Assembly: GCF_023283895.1 (NCBI RefSeq)
Contig: NZ_JAKILB010000002.1
Span: 372,001-436,000 of the forward strand
Source of the DNA: Shewanella pneumatophori
Lineage (GTDB): Bacteria; Pseudomonadota; Gammaproteobacteria; Enterobacterales; Shewanellaceae
Length of the DNA: 64,000 nt
Reading direction: 5' to 3'
Shown: positions 8,710 to 17,231 of the stretch, in pieces
Numbering within the stretch: the stretch's first letter is position 1
How the letters are laid out: every line of letters starts with the position of its first letter
Program-made: the position numbers and the translations under genes
Notes under the pieces: generated by a model
The model's input: the letters and a program-made list of their open reading frames with translations, nothing else
Databases searched by the model: none
What the model was told of the DNA's origin: nothing

Positions 8710-9042
8710 TTAGTGAGATAGATGCGATTCGTATTGCTGAGAGAAAAGTTGCTTGAGCTGGGCTGCTTCTGCTTGGCTAATCATAGGCTCAGGGGCGACC
8801 AATAGGTTGCTTGGGCAGGTATGCTCATTGTCGAGTAGTTTATCAAACACCTGAAAATGACTAGCAGAGACGGTTTGGTACTGGCAAATCAATAAGTTGT
8901 CTTGTGCTTTAGATTTTACCAGTTTAGCGGTAACCGCGGTATTGCTTGAGGCGTAGGCGGGATTAAATGACAGCATTAAGCCACAGGTCAATGTAGCGAG
9001 TAATTTTGCTTTTTGCGCTAATTTTCGGGGTAGTTGCTTCAT
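8710..9042 (-). CDS. Small exported protein of unknown function
   Basis: A 110-residue protein with a long, positively charged signal peptide (cleavage near AYA/SS, about residue 32). The mature part of about 78 residues has two Cys (LLICQYQ and EHTCPSN), which could form a disulfide, and a charged helical C-terminus. No family is recognised. It is divergent from the nuclease-like lipoprotein gene at 9381. Confidence 0.6.
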   Translation of the reverse strand: MKQLPRKLAQKAKLLATLTCGLMLSFNPAYASSNTAVTAKLVKSKAQDNLLICQYQTVSASHFQVFDKLLDNEHTCPSNLLVAPEPMISQAEAAQLKQLFSQQYESHLSH

Positions 9043-9380
9043 CTATCACCTCGGCTTAATCATCCTAATCTGACAATCAATATAGCGGCAGTATGCTGTA
9101 CCGAAACTTAACCGTTTGTTATCGGGTTTATTTTATTGCTATGTATTTCCTTTATCATTTGTTGAACGCTAAACGACCCAAAGCGTGATTGTATAGTTAA
9201 CTCTTAATTGTTACGTAGTTGTTGCTTTGTGTTTGGCTTGAGTTGTAAGTTGTAACTGTTTATGTCGGCAGTCACAAAAAGGCATGACAAAGCTTTCTTT
9301 TCTTATACACCTGTATAGACTCCGCCCTAAGCTCAAAGCAATTGAGCTAAATATAATAAATAATTAAAGATGGGTCATAT
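9043..9380. other. Divergent intergenic region
   Basis: About 340 bases between the leftward small exported protein and the rightward nuclease-like lipoprotein. It includes a 14-bp palindrome TATACA-CC-TGTATA (9304-9317) and the shared upstream motif listed at 9284-9306. No ORF is supported. Confidence 0.5.
9284..9306 (+). promoter_or_regulatory. Upstream motif shared with the gene at 11702 (copy 1)
   Basis: The block ATGACAAAGCTTTCTTTT, continuing CTTAT, recurs almost unchanged at 11602-11624. Both copies end 75-78 bases upstream of the start of a secreted lipoprotein gene, so a shared promoter or operator element is likely. Confidence 0.45.
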
Positions 9381-10742
9381 ATGAAACTACTAAAAACTGC
9401 TGCAGCTTTGGCTGTAGGTGTTGCACTTCTTACCGGTTGTAATGACGATGATGTAAAGTATGTAGACCATACTGAAGTTAAAATTGCCACTTATAACCTT
9501 TCTTTTGATCGTGATACCTTTGAAGACTTAGTTGCTGAAATGGCGCTGACTTCTACAGAGCAAACTAGCTTAGTTGAAGCTTACCTAGAAGATCGCGATG
9601 CGATGGAACTAGCTGATAAAACTACAGCTGAAAAAGTGATTCAAATTCGTAACGTTGCAGCGATTATTCAAAAGACTCGCCCAGATGTACTAATGATGGG
9701 TGAATACAACAACGATGGTACTGGTGAAGATTTATCTGCACTTAAAGGTTTCCAAGATAACTACCTTTCAGTTGCACAAAGTCTTGATGGTGCTGGTGGT
9801 GAAGCTAACCTAGAACCAATCGAGTACCCATTTGCTGAAAGCTATGGCACCAATACTGGTTTATTAAGTGGCTTCGATTTAAATAACGATGGTTATATCG
9901 CGACGAAAGAAGACATCGGCTCTTTTGCTTATGCTAATGACTCTTGGGGACACGGTAAGTACCACGGACAATACGCATTTGCGTTAATGTCTAAGTATGA
10001 AATCGATACTAAGAACACTCGTACTTTCCAAAACTTTAAATGGAAAGATCTTGAAGGCGCTGAAAACCCATTCTTAGATGGCGAAAACTGGTACACAGAT
10101 GAAGAGTGGCAACAAATGACACTGTCTTCTAAAAACCACGTTGACGCACCTATTTTAGTGCCAACTAAAGATGGTACTGAAACCATCCACATTCTTATGT
10201 CTCACCCAACTCCGCCAGTATTTGATACCGGTAAAAATAAGCTACAAAACGCAGCTGAAGTTGAGTTTTGGCATAATTACGTAACCAACGCACAAGACTT
10301 CTACGATGATGCAGGCAAAACTGGCGCACTAAAAGATGGTGCACATTTTGTTATCGTAGGCGATCAAAACCTTGATGCGGCGACGGGAGCGGGTGACGGC
10401 TTCACTGAAGTGATGGCTGCATTGCATGCTGATCCAGTCGTTAATCAAAACGTGACTAACGGTGATTTGTACCCAACAAGTTATGGCGCTGCTGAGTATG
10501 CTGTAGAAGGTAGCCCTAATCACCCATACCCGAACCGCATTACTGCAGAGTTCGGAAGTGGCGGCATAAATGCTGACCATGCAATTCCTTCTGCATCGCT
10601 AAATATAGTTGATTCTGGTGTGTACTGGCAAGCAAGTTACCAAGAAGGCCGCAAGCTGTTTAACGACGATCGTATTGGTGGCGGTAAGAAGAAAGATATC
10701 TCTTCAGACCATCGTATGGTTTGGGTTAAAGCACAGTTTTAA
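9381..10742 (+). CDS. Endonuclease/exonuclease/phosphatase-family lipoprotein
   Basis: A 453-residue protein beginning with a lipoprotein signal (lipobox LLTGC, Cys about residue 20), so it is anchored in a membrane facing the periplasm or the outside. The mature part has EEP-superfamily signatures in order: KIATYNLSF (about 34), RPDVLMMGEYNND (about 96, with the metal-binding Glu), a His-containing MSHPTPP strand, VGDQNLDA (about 331, DxN) and the terminal SSDHRMVW (about 443, catalytic Asp-His). The family cleaves phosphodiester or phosphomonoester bonds; extracellular members often act as DNases or phosphatases. A strong terminator follows. Confidence 0.85.
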   Translation: MKLLKTAAALAVGVALLTGCNDDDVKYVDHTEVKIATYNLSFDRDTFEDLVAEMALTSTEQTSLVEAYLEDRDAMELADKTTAEKVIQIRNVAAIIQKTRPDVLMMGEYNNDGTGEDLSALKGFQDNYLSVAQSLDGAGGEANLEPIEYPFAESYGTNTGLLSGFDLNNDGYIATKEDIGSFAYANDSWGHGKYHGQYAFALMSKYEIDTKNTRTFQNFKWKDLEGAENPFLDGENWYTDEEWQQMTLSSKNHVDAPILVPTKDGTETIHILMSHPTPPVFDTGKNKLQNAAEVEFWHNYVTNAQDFYDDAGKTGALKDGAHFVIVGDQNLDAATGAGDGFTEVMAALHADPVVNQNVTNGDLYPTSYGAAEYAVEGSPNHPYPNRITAEFGSGGINADHAIPSASLNIVDSGVYWQASYQEGRKLFNDDRIGGGKKKDISSDHRMVWVKAQF

Positions 10743-10765
10743 TTAATCCTTTAACTAAAAACAGT

Positions 10766-10792
10766 AAGCCCCGTTATTAACGGGGCTTTTTT
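10766..10792 (+). terminator. Rho-independent terminator
   Basis: Stem AAGCCCCG / CGGGGCTT with a 7-base loop and six T, directly after the nuclease-like lipoprotein gene. Confidence 0.95.
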
Positions 10793-10833
10793 GTTGCAGA
10801 ATAAAAAGAAAGGAAACCAGTTAAGAGATAGAG

Positions 10834-11400
10834 TTAGCTAAATTCGTTATAGCCATCAGCAGCAATAAACTCTATCCCTTTTGGTTGGTGCTGCATAATT
10901 GCGTCAACAATACTTTTATGGAAAAACAGTTGGTCCTTCCAGCCGATATCACGAAAAATAAGTCGTTGTTGCAGAGGTATTTGCTTTAACAGGTCTTGGT
11001 TTAATACTAGCTTGTTCATTCCTGAAATAAACTCACCGCCATTGAACTCATCATAAAAGTCGAATTCACTTTGCTCGCGATCAATAGCTTTTATCTCGTT
11101 TTCAACTTGTAGCATCTGATAAAGATGCTGGCCTTGATCAAATAAGTTTATTTGAACCCAGTTTGTGGCATAGATATCGTTAAATTCTAATTGTTGGAAT
11201 AACGATTGCTTAATACTTAACCCAGGTACTAAAAAGATATCTGCCAGTTGATTTACATCATCACCGGTAAATTTTATGACTAAGGGTACGGGTTCTGCTG
11301 GCTGAGTGAACATATTGGTTGGTACTGCGCCTGAGAACTCGTCGGGAAAGTCATAAAAAGGAATGTCCATGTTCTCAATGGCAAAAAAGTACTCACTCAT
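10834..11400 (-). CDS. Imm11/DUF1629-like protein
   Basis: A 188-residue soluble acidic protein. The C-terminal half (LIFRDIGWKDQLFFHKSIVDAI ... GIEFI) resembles the DUF1629/Imm11 family, in which this region is the conserved core; members are predicted immunity proteins in polymorphic-toxin loci. The match is by pattern only. There is no toxin gene beside it, so it may be an orphan. It is convergent with the nuclease-like lipoprotein and divergent from the metalloprotease-like lipoprotein. Confidence 0.6.
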   Translation of the reverse strand: MSEYFFAIENMDIPFYDFPDEFSGAVPTNMFTQPAEPVPLVIKFTGDDVNQLADIFLVPGLSIKQSLFQQLEFNDIYATNWVQINLFDQGQHLYQMLQVENEIKAIDREQSEFDFYDEFNGGEFISGMNKLVLNQDLLKQIPLQQRLIFRDIGWKDQLFFHKSIVDAIMQHQPKGIEFIAADGYNEFS

Positions 11401-11701
11401 TATCTTTCTCCAAATGTAGTGGCAGCTTTAAGACGACATTATTATTTGATTAAACTTTGTCACACCACTCGGTTGAATATATGAAAATAAATATACACTA
11501 ATCAATTATTAAGCGATTTAGAATAGGCTTAATAAATAATATGTGATTAGTCTTTAATAAATCTAATTCAGTTCGAATGTTTCATTGATTTACATCATAT
11601 AATGTCAAAGCTTTCTTTTTTTAATTTAGTAGCTTACACCTAATTATTGTTTTTAGGTGGGCATTGAAGTGTCTTTTGATAAGTTTAGGAATTTTGACTT
11701 C
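11401..11701. other. AT-rich divergent intergenic region
   Basis: About 300 very AT-rich bases. It contains the second copy of the shared motif (11602-11624). No ORF or RNA gene is supported. Confidence 0.5.
11602..11624 (+). promoter_or_regulatory. Upstream motif shared with the gene at 9381 (copy 2)
   Basis: The block ATGTCAAAGCTTTCTTTT, continuing TTTAAT, differs from copy 1 (9284-9306) at only a few positions and has the same distance to the downstream lipoprotein start at 11702. Confidence 0.45.
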
Positions 11702-12499
11702 ATGAAATCTTTACTCCCATTGATTTTCGGTAGTGCTGTTTTAGTTGGTTGTGGCGGTAGTGACAGCGACTCCCCTTTACCGGATTCAATCATTGCTGAA
11801 ACCGTTAAGTGTACAAATTTAGCTGAAGGCGGTTTATGTTCTCAAAATGTTTCTAATGCTTGGGGACAGATGGATCTGACATGGGCTACTTGTAATAGCT
11901 TGTATTGTTTTGAAGATGGCAGTGAGCCAGACGAAAATCCAAATTTAACTCGCTGGCGTGAAGGCGAACTTATTCCTGTATACTTTCTAAATAGCGAAGA
12001 CCCGCGTTTTACTTATGCAATGAATAAGGCTGAAGAATTAGTCGGTTATAAGCTATTTGATAGAAAAGGCGTTATCAATTTAGATATTAGCAATATCTAC
12101 AATATTGATTATTCTAGTGTTGAGACTAAATGGGGCTTTATCTGGAGCCAAGGCACAGCTTTAGATGAGTGCAGTTCAGGTACAGTATCGACTGGTCCAA
12201 TGATGAACAGCATTGTCAATCACAGTGTGGGTTTAGATTATGGTATCAATCAACCAGTAGGGGACACGTTTAGCTGGATTAATCTAGACAGTGGTAGCGC
12301 TACACCTGAAACAAGTTGTACAAATGTTGCCAGTAATGAGGTAACTCTTCACGAGTTGGCGCACGCGCTTGGTATGAGTAATCACTTTGATGGATTTGGT
12401 GATGGCGCAGCATTTAACAATAATGCTGAAAGAGTATTGCGCACCATGTATAGTAATCCGCATGGTCAACCTTTTGATGCGTTGAGTATTGCTCAGTAA
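11702..12499 (+). CDS. Putative zinc metalloprotease lipoprotein, metzincin-like
   Basis: A 265-residue protein. I chose the ATG at 11702 over a GTG 45 bases upstream because it begins a clean lipoprotein signal (lipobox LVGC, Cys about residue 17) and has an AGGA RBS. Near the C-terminus is HELAHALGMSNHFDGFG, a metzincin-like zinc site (HExxHxxG then His); the third His is one residue later than in the standard HExxHxxGxxH. It is followed by a Met-containing turn (RTMYSNPHG) and a FDALSIAQ end typical of the last helix of matrixin-like proteases. Several Cys pairs suggest disulfides. Substrate unknown; probably acts outside the cytoplasm. Confidence 0.7.
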   Translation: MKSLLPLIFGSAVLVGCGGSDSDSPLPDSIIAETVKCTNLAEGGLCSQNVSNAWGQMDLTWATCNSLYCFEDGSEPDENPNLTRWREGELIPVYFLNSEDPRFTYAMNKAEELVGYKLFDRKGVINLDISNIYNIDYSSVETKWGFIWSQGTALDECSSGTVSTGPMMNSIVNHSVGLDYGINQPVGDTFSWINLDSGSATPETSCTNVASNEVTLHELAHALGMSNHFDGFGDGAAFNNNAERVLRTMYSNPHGQPFDALSIAQ

Positions 12500-12512
12500 A
12501 TCTTGATATTGT

Positions 12513-12540
12513 GGGTGGCCAAATGACGATTTAGCCACCC
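12513..12540 (+). terminator. Stem-loop, possible terminator
   Basis: Inverted repeat GGGTGGC ... GCCACCC, extended by AAAT/ATTT inside the loop, lies 14 bases after the metalloprotease gene. The T tail is weak, so termination efficiency is uncertain. Confidence 0.45.
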
Positions 12541-12581
12541 TATTACAATCTTATAAGTTACCTGACCGTATTGTTTAAATA

Positions 12582-13013
12582 TTAAGCTTGCATCCAATCA
12601 ACTTTTACGCCCGCTTGGGCAAACATATCTTCGCTGATCTTTATCTTGTCACCCCAGCGTGACTGAAAGTCTGCGCTTGGCATTGGGCTATGCACTGTGC
12701 TTAAGCCTGTTTGGATAATTTTTGCGGCGCAGTTAGGGCAAGGGAAGTGAGTCACCCAAATTTCACAGCCGCTAAGATCGCGCTTAGCATAAAGAATGGC
12801 ATTTTCTTCAGCGTGCAGGGTTTTAAGTAATTTCATTTCGCGATTATCGGTTTCGGCGCTATCAGATACGCCATGGGGATAGCCATTAAAACCTAAAGAA
12901 ACTATGCGGTTGTTTTCGGTGATCACCGCACCTACCTGAGTTGATGGATCTTTACTCCAAGATGCAACGAGCTCAGCCATCTGTAAAAAACGTGTTGCCC
13001 ACTTTGTCATCAT
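12582..13013 (-). CDS. Deoxycytidylate (dCMP) deaminase family protein
   Basis: A 143-residue cytoplasmic enzyme of the cytidine/dCMP deaminase superfamily. Zinc ligands are in HAEENAI (His plus the catalytic Glu, about residues 67-73) and PCPNCA (two Cys, about 91-96); KDPSTQVGAVI near residue 21 is the typical dCMP deaminase substrate strand. The family converts dCMP to dUMP for thymidylate synthesis, although ComE-like members may have other substrates. The first of two adjacent ATG codons is chosen from an AGGAG RBS about 10 bases upstream. It is divergent from the PepT-like gene. Confidence 0.9.
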   Translation of the reverse strand: MMTKWATRFLQMAELVASWSKDPSTQVGAVITENNRIVSLGFNGYPHGVSDSAETDNREMKLLKTLHAEENAILYAKRDLSGCEIWVTHFPCPNCAAKIIQTGLSTVHSPMPSADFQSRWGDKIKISEDMFAQAGVKVDWMQA

Positions 13014-13241
13014 CGAATTGAATCTCCTAAATCTATACCATTGAATAAACCGCTTAACTAGTCGTTATTCTCTATGCAGAACAATGATAAATCAATATAT
13101 AAGCTATCAATAAAGCGTAAGATGCTTTTCGATTTCTGTTTTGTGGCGCTTTGTTGTGTTTCTTTGATATAGCCCCGCGATCCCGCCTCGGGCTTAGGTT
13201 TATGATGACCATCTATTTTGCATAACAAAAGTCGCACACAG

Positions 13242-14348
13242 ATGACAAATATCAATCAACAAAGACTCGTTGAACATTTTATCTCACTGGTCAAAATCGA
13301 CAGTGAATCAGGCAATGAAAAAGCGGTAGCTGAGGCGCTGTCAGAGCAACTTAGTCAGTTAGGTTTTGAAGTGACCCAGCTAGCGGTACCTGGTGGGATC
13401 ACTAACGGCTTTAATATCTACGGTAAGTTACAAGGCGAGCTTGATGACAGTATTGCTTTCAGTAGTCACATGGACACAGTAACGCCGGGGAATGGTATTG
13501 AGCCAATTATTGAAGACGGCATTATTCGATCTAAAGGCGACACCATTTTGGGCGGCGATGATAAATCGGGTATCGCAGCTGTGATGGAAGCGGTGCGCAG
13601 TATTCAAGAGAGCGGCCAAGCCCACAAAACCCTTGAAGTGGCGTTTACTGTTTATGAAGAGCGTGGCATGCACGGCGCTAAGAATTTCGACATAAGTAAG
13701 ATAGAGTCTAAACAAGCAATCGTACTCGATTCAGGTGGGCCAATTGGTACTATTATTACCACAGCGCCAGGTCAGCAAAGCCTAAAGGTAACCATTAAAG
13801 GCAAACCTGCTCACGCAGGGCTTGAACCAGAAGCTGGCGTTAATGCTTTAACGGTTGCCGCGGATGCGATTAGCAATATGCAGCTTAGCCGCATTGATGA
13901 TGAAACCACTGCCAACATTGGTGTGGTACAAGGTGGTCAGGCGACTAATATCGTGATGCCAGAGCTTTATATCGAAGCTGAAGCTCGCTCACTTAATGAC
14001 GACAAGTTAGCAAAGCAAGTTAATCATATGGTGTCGACTTTTGAAGAGTCTGCCGCTAAGCATGGCGCCAGTATCGAAATCGATTCAACTCGTTCTTACA
14101 ACGCCTACCATATCGCAGATGACGACGCCCATGTACTCGCAATTAAAGACACTTTTACCGCTATTGGTATTGATGCGATGACCAAGCCGACTGGCGGTGG
14201 CTCAGATGCTAATATCTTCAACGCCAATGGCTTAAAGACAGTGAACTTATCTACAGGCATGGCCAAGGTACATACCACTGATGAGTTTATTGCGGTTGCG
14301 GATTTGACGGCGATTACCGAGTTTGTGCACTGTTATCTAACGCGCTAA
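13242..14348 (+). CDS. M20-family peptidase, peptidase T-like
   Basis: A 368-residue cytoplasmic dinuclear zinc aminopeptidase of the M20 family, PepT-like subgroup. Metal and catalytic residues can be followed in order: SSHMDTV (His, then catalytic Asp), GDDKSG (bridging Asp), YEERGMHGA (catalytic Glu then Glu ligand), LDSGG (Asp), and the C-terminal MAKVHTTDE (His ligand). The middle section (about 180-290) is the dimerisation lid. An in-frame TTG at 13218 is possible, but the ATG at 13242 gives the usual N-terminus. It releases N-terminal residues from small peptides. A bidirectional terminator follows. Confidence 0.9.
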   Translation: MTNINQQRLVEHFISLVKIDSESGNEKAVAEALSEQLSQLGFEVTQLAVPGGITNGFNIYGKLQGELDDSIAFSSHMDTVTPGNGIEPIIEDGIIRSKGDTILGGDDKSGIAAVMEAVRSIQESGQAHKTLEVAFTVYEERGMHGAKNFDISKIESKQAIVLDSGGPIGTIITTAPGQQSLKVTIKGKPAHAGLEPEAGVNALTVAADAISNMQLSRIDDETTANIGVVQGGQATNIVMPELYIEAEARSLNDDKLAKQVNHMVSTFEESAAKHGASIEIDSTRSYNAYHIADDDAHVLAIKDTFTAIGIDAMTKPTGGGSDANIFNANGLKTVNLSTGMAKVHTTDEFIAVADLTAITEFVHCYLTR

Positions 14349-14364
14349 TACCTGCTTTAAAGAT

Positions 14365-14394
14365 AAAAAAGCTCGGCCTAGGCCGAGCTTTTTT
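14365..14394. terminator. Bidirectional terminator with 18-bp palindrome (copy 1)
   Basis: The perfect palindrome GCTCGGCCTAGGCCGAGC (14371-14388) has A-runs on the left and T-runs on the right, so it can end both the rightward peptidase and the leftward molybdoenzyme transcripts. The identical palindrome occurs at 19613-19630. Confidence 0.9.
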
Positions 14395-14415
14395 GTTTGA
14401 TGGATTAGCAATTAG

Positions 14416-17052
14416 CTACTTTTTAGCGTGCTTATCTAAAAATTCCAGCACTAGTTTTTGATCGGCTGCATTTAGCCCTGAGCGTGGAAACATACTTTTG
14501 GTGATCCCCTTCCATTGATTAATAGTGTATTCATCTGGGTGCGGTGAGGCATGACATAAGCTACAGCTACCATAGAAGAGTGTTTCACCTTTTGATTGGG
14601 TACCTTTTTTATTACCGCTAACCGCTTTTAGGCGTGTGCCAAGCTGGAGGCTCCATATATCAATGGCATTTTTGGCTGTAATTATTGCTGGTGGAGTATA
14701 TGCAAGATTTTCTGATAATGGGTCGGTACATTTTTTGAAATAGGCTAAGCAAGTATTAGCACTTGTCGCTTGGCTAAGGCCGCTGCAAGGCTTGCTTGAG
14801 GTGAGCATGTTAATTGAGCCAGAATTACAGCGGCCTTTAGCATCGAGTTGTAACCATGCCCCTTCGTGTATGTATATTACACCGGGCATACAATCTGAGT
14901 TGATTTTAGCTCCACATAGCGTTGTACCACGCTCATTATAGACCTCGATAATATCGCCATCTTTTACGTCCCTTACTTTTGCGTCAGTGGCATTGATCAT
15001 GGCTATTTGTCGGCCTGTTACAGACTCGTGGGAATTGACTTCGGTATTGGCCATTTGCGAATGGAGTCGCATCCAAGGGTGTGGGCTGAGCACTTGAACT
15101 TGTCCCTCTTTTGCATTCCCTAGCCACTCAAATGGCGGCATCCACTTAGGCATTCCTGGACAATCTGCGATGTTAAAGGAGTCGACAGTTGAGCTATACA
15201 GTTCAATTTTGCCCGAAGGTGTGTGTAGAGGGTGCTTGTTAGGGTCTTGATAGAATTCAGCATGACGAATATAAGCATCCGCAGCTTTTGGTGTGGCTAA
15301 ATGGCTGATGCCCTTGTTCCAGAAGGTATCAAAGTCATCGGGGCCGTCGGAGTTTTCATAGGAGTGACGCAAATGCTCCATCATGGTTTTGCCGCCAGTG
15401 TACTGGTCATGGACATTAAACATGAATGCAAGTCGCGAGAAAATCTCATAGTCATCTAAGCTTTCGCCAACTGGTTCAATAACCTGCTTCATCGCGTAAA
15501 TTTTATTATTGCTATAGGTACCACCAGAGCTCATATCGTTACGCTCAAGTGTTGTGGTTGAGGGGAGTACGATATCGGCATAGCGAGAAGAGGCGCACCA
15601 CCATGGGTCTTGGCAAATTACCGTATCGACTTTTTCTAAGGCTTTAATTAGTTCGTTGGTGTTCTGTTGATGGGACATTAAGTTATTGCCAGAATTATAA
15701 ATTAACTTAGTGTCAGGGAAGGTTTTAGGACTGCCATCACGACTAAAGGCTTTACCGGGATTATTGAGCATGTCTGAAATCAACACAACGGGAACTGTCT
15801 TGGTGACAGGGTTTCGTCCTTGAGATAATCCGATAGGCATGCGCATACCTGATTGCGGCATTCCACCACAGCCATAGTGCCAACTAAAGCCGCAGCCCAC
15901 ACCGGGTTTACCTATTTTACCCGCCATGGCTGAGAAGTTGATGATTGCCCAATGGATCATCTCGCCATGATCGGCACGCTGCAGTGCCCAGCCAGCAGCA
16001 ATTTGAGTGCGTTTAATCACCATTATCTCGGCAAGTTCAATAATTTGTGCTTTAGATAGTCCTGTAATGGCAGCTGCCCACTCTGGGGTTTTCTTTACTC
16101 CGTCTTCAGTACCGTCTAGGTAGGCAAGGTATTTATCAAAGCCTACGGTGTATTTATCTAAAAAGGCTTGATCATGTTGTTTACTGTTATATAAGTGATA
16201 GGACATTGCCGTAAACAGCGCGGTATCAGTACCGGGCCGTATGTGGATCACATCACTGCCAAGGTGAGCATCTGAATAGGTTTTTTGCGGGTTAATAGAG
16301 ATAAATTTGATACCCTTTTTAGCAAAGGCTAGCCAATGCTGATGCATCTGATGATCTGCAACGGTAAACTCAATACGATTGGTCTTAAAGGGGTCGCAAC
16401 CGACAAAGATAAAGACTTGGGTATTCTTCCCGATAACTTCCCAAGCAGTCTGCGGAGAGTAAACCTCTAAGTCACCAATTATGTGGGGTAAGATCACTTC
16501 TGATGCGCCAGCAGAATAGTCCCCGCTACAGCTACTTTGCCCTCCGATAAGATTAAAAAAACGTCCTTGTAACGTTTGTGGCCTCATTAGCCCTGAATGT
16601 GACCAGCCGCCGTATGAAGAGCTAAAAATAGCTTCATTACCGTGCTCTTGTATGGTTTTAGCAATGGCATAAGAAGTGAGTGCAATAGCGGTTTTCCAGT
16701 CAACTCGCACAAAAGGTTCTTTACCACGAAGATGTGGTTTATGGTCACCTAATGGATTGTCATAAAAGGACTTACGTACCATGGGATACATCACTCGAGT
16801 GTCACTATAGGTGCGACCTAAAACACCTTTAGTTAGCATCTCTGTAGGGAATTCATCAATATCATTGATGGGCTGAATGCCAATGAGTTTGCCGTTTTTA
16901 ACCACGGCTTTGAATGGACCGTAGTGAGAAGCATGATGGATAACTTGGGTATCATCTGCAAATACTTTGCTCGCAGGGAATAAAGTCAGCCCTTGGGCAG
17001 CGAAAGCTGAGGCTAATGAAGCTTTCAAAAAGTGACGTCTTGATATTGCCAT
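14416..17052 (-). CDS. Periplasmic molybdoenzyme, TMAO/S-/N-oxide reductase (TorA/TorZ-like) with C-terminal haem c domain
   Basis: An 878-residue DMSO-reductase-family enzyme that reduces an N- or S-oxide such as TMAO as terminal electron acceptor. A twin-arginine signal (SRRHFLK, residues 4-10) indicates folded export to the periplasm with its molybdopterin cofactor. The Mo ligand should be Ser180 in GDYSAGA, as in TorA/DorA; there is no N-terminal Cys cluster motif, fitting this subgroup. Unusually, residues about 822-878 form an extra c-type haem domain (CSLCH at 830-834) resembling the last domain of the TorC-like protein encoded divergently at 17232. The normal TorA length is about 830-850. 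TMAO versus other oxides cannot be decided here. The dedicated chaperone TorD is not in this window. Confidence 0.85.
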   Translation of the reverse strand: MAISRRHFLKASLASAFAAQGLTLFPASKVFADDTQVIHHASHYGPFKAVVKNGKLIGIQPINDIDEFPTEMLTKGVLGRTYSDTRVMYPMVRKSFYDNPLGDHKPHLRGKEPFVRVDWKTAIALTSYAIAKTIQEHGNEAIFSSSYGGWSHSGLMRPQTLQGRFFNLIGGQSSCSGDYSAGASEVILPHIIGDLEVYSPQTAWEVIGKNTQVFIFVGCDPFKTNRIEFTVADHQMHQHWLAFAKKGIKFISINPQKTYSDAHLGSDVIHIRPGTDTALFTAMSYHLYNSKQHDQAFLDKYTVGFDKYLAYLDGTEDGVKKTPEWAAAITGLSKAQIIELAEIMVIKRTQIAAGWALQRADHGEMIHWAIINFSAMAGKIGKPGVGCGFSWHYGCGGMPQSGMRMPIGLSQGRNPVTKTVPVVLISDMLNNPGKAFSRDGSPKTFPDTKLIYNSGNNLMSHQQNTNELIKALEKVDTVICQDPWWCASSRYADIVLPSTTTLERNDMSSGGTYSNNKIYAMKQVIEPVGESLDDYEIFSRLAFMFNVHDQYTGGKTMMEHLRHSYENSDGPDDFDTFWNKGISHLATPKAADAYIRHAEFYQDPNKHPLHTPSGKIELYSSTVDSFNIADCPGMPKWMPPFEWLGNAKEGQVQVLSPHPWMRLHSQMANTEVNSHESVTGRQIAMINATDAKVRDVKDGDIIEVYNERGTTLCGAKINSDCMPGVIYIHEGAWLQLDAKGRCNSGSINMLTSSKPCSGLSQATSANTCLAYFKKCTDPLSENLAYTPPAIITAKNAIDIWSLQLGTRLKAVSGNKKGTQSKGETLFYGSCSLCHASPHPDEYTINQWKGITKSMFPRSGLNAADQKLVLEFLDKHAKK

Positions 17053-17096
17053 GTTTTATTCCTAATTAAACTGCCTGCAACCCCGCTTATCGTGCT

Positions 17097-17123
17097 CCCC
17101 ATATCGTCACTGTTCGAATGGGG
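17097..17123. promoter_or_regulatory. Inverted repeat in the torA/torC-like divergent promoter region
   Basis: CCCCAT and ATGGGG are separated by 15 bases in the 179-bp region between the divergent reductase and cytochrome genes. It could be an operator that controls both; I do not recognise the regulator. Confidence 0.3.
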
Positions 17124-17231
17124 TTTCTGTCATCAAATAGCGGATTCTTGTGTCTGTTTTTTAAACTTTAACTATCATTATTGTAGTTCAAGATAAAAAG
17201 CTGACACGGATTAAAAAGATGGAATATCAAT

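Noticed and set aside
9240..9300. Possible Pho box upstream of the nuclease-like lipoprotein
   Set aside because: The TTGTCAT- and TTGTGAC-like half-sites on the minus strand are 13 bases apart, not the usual 11.
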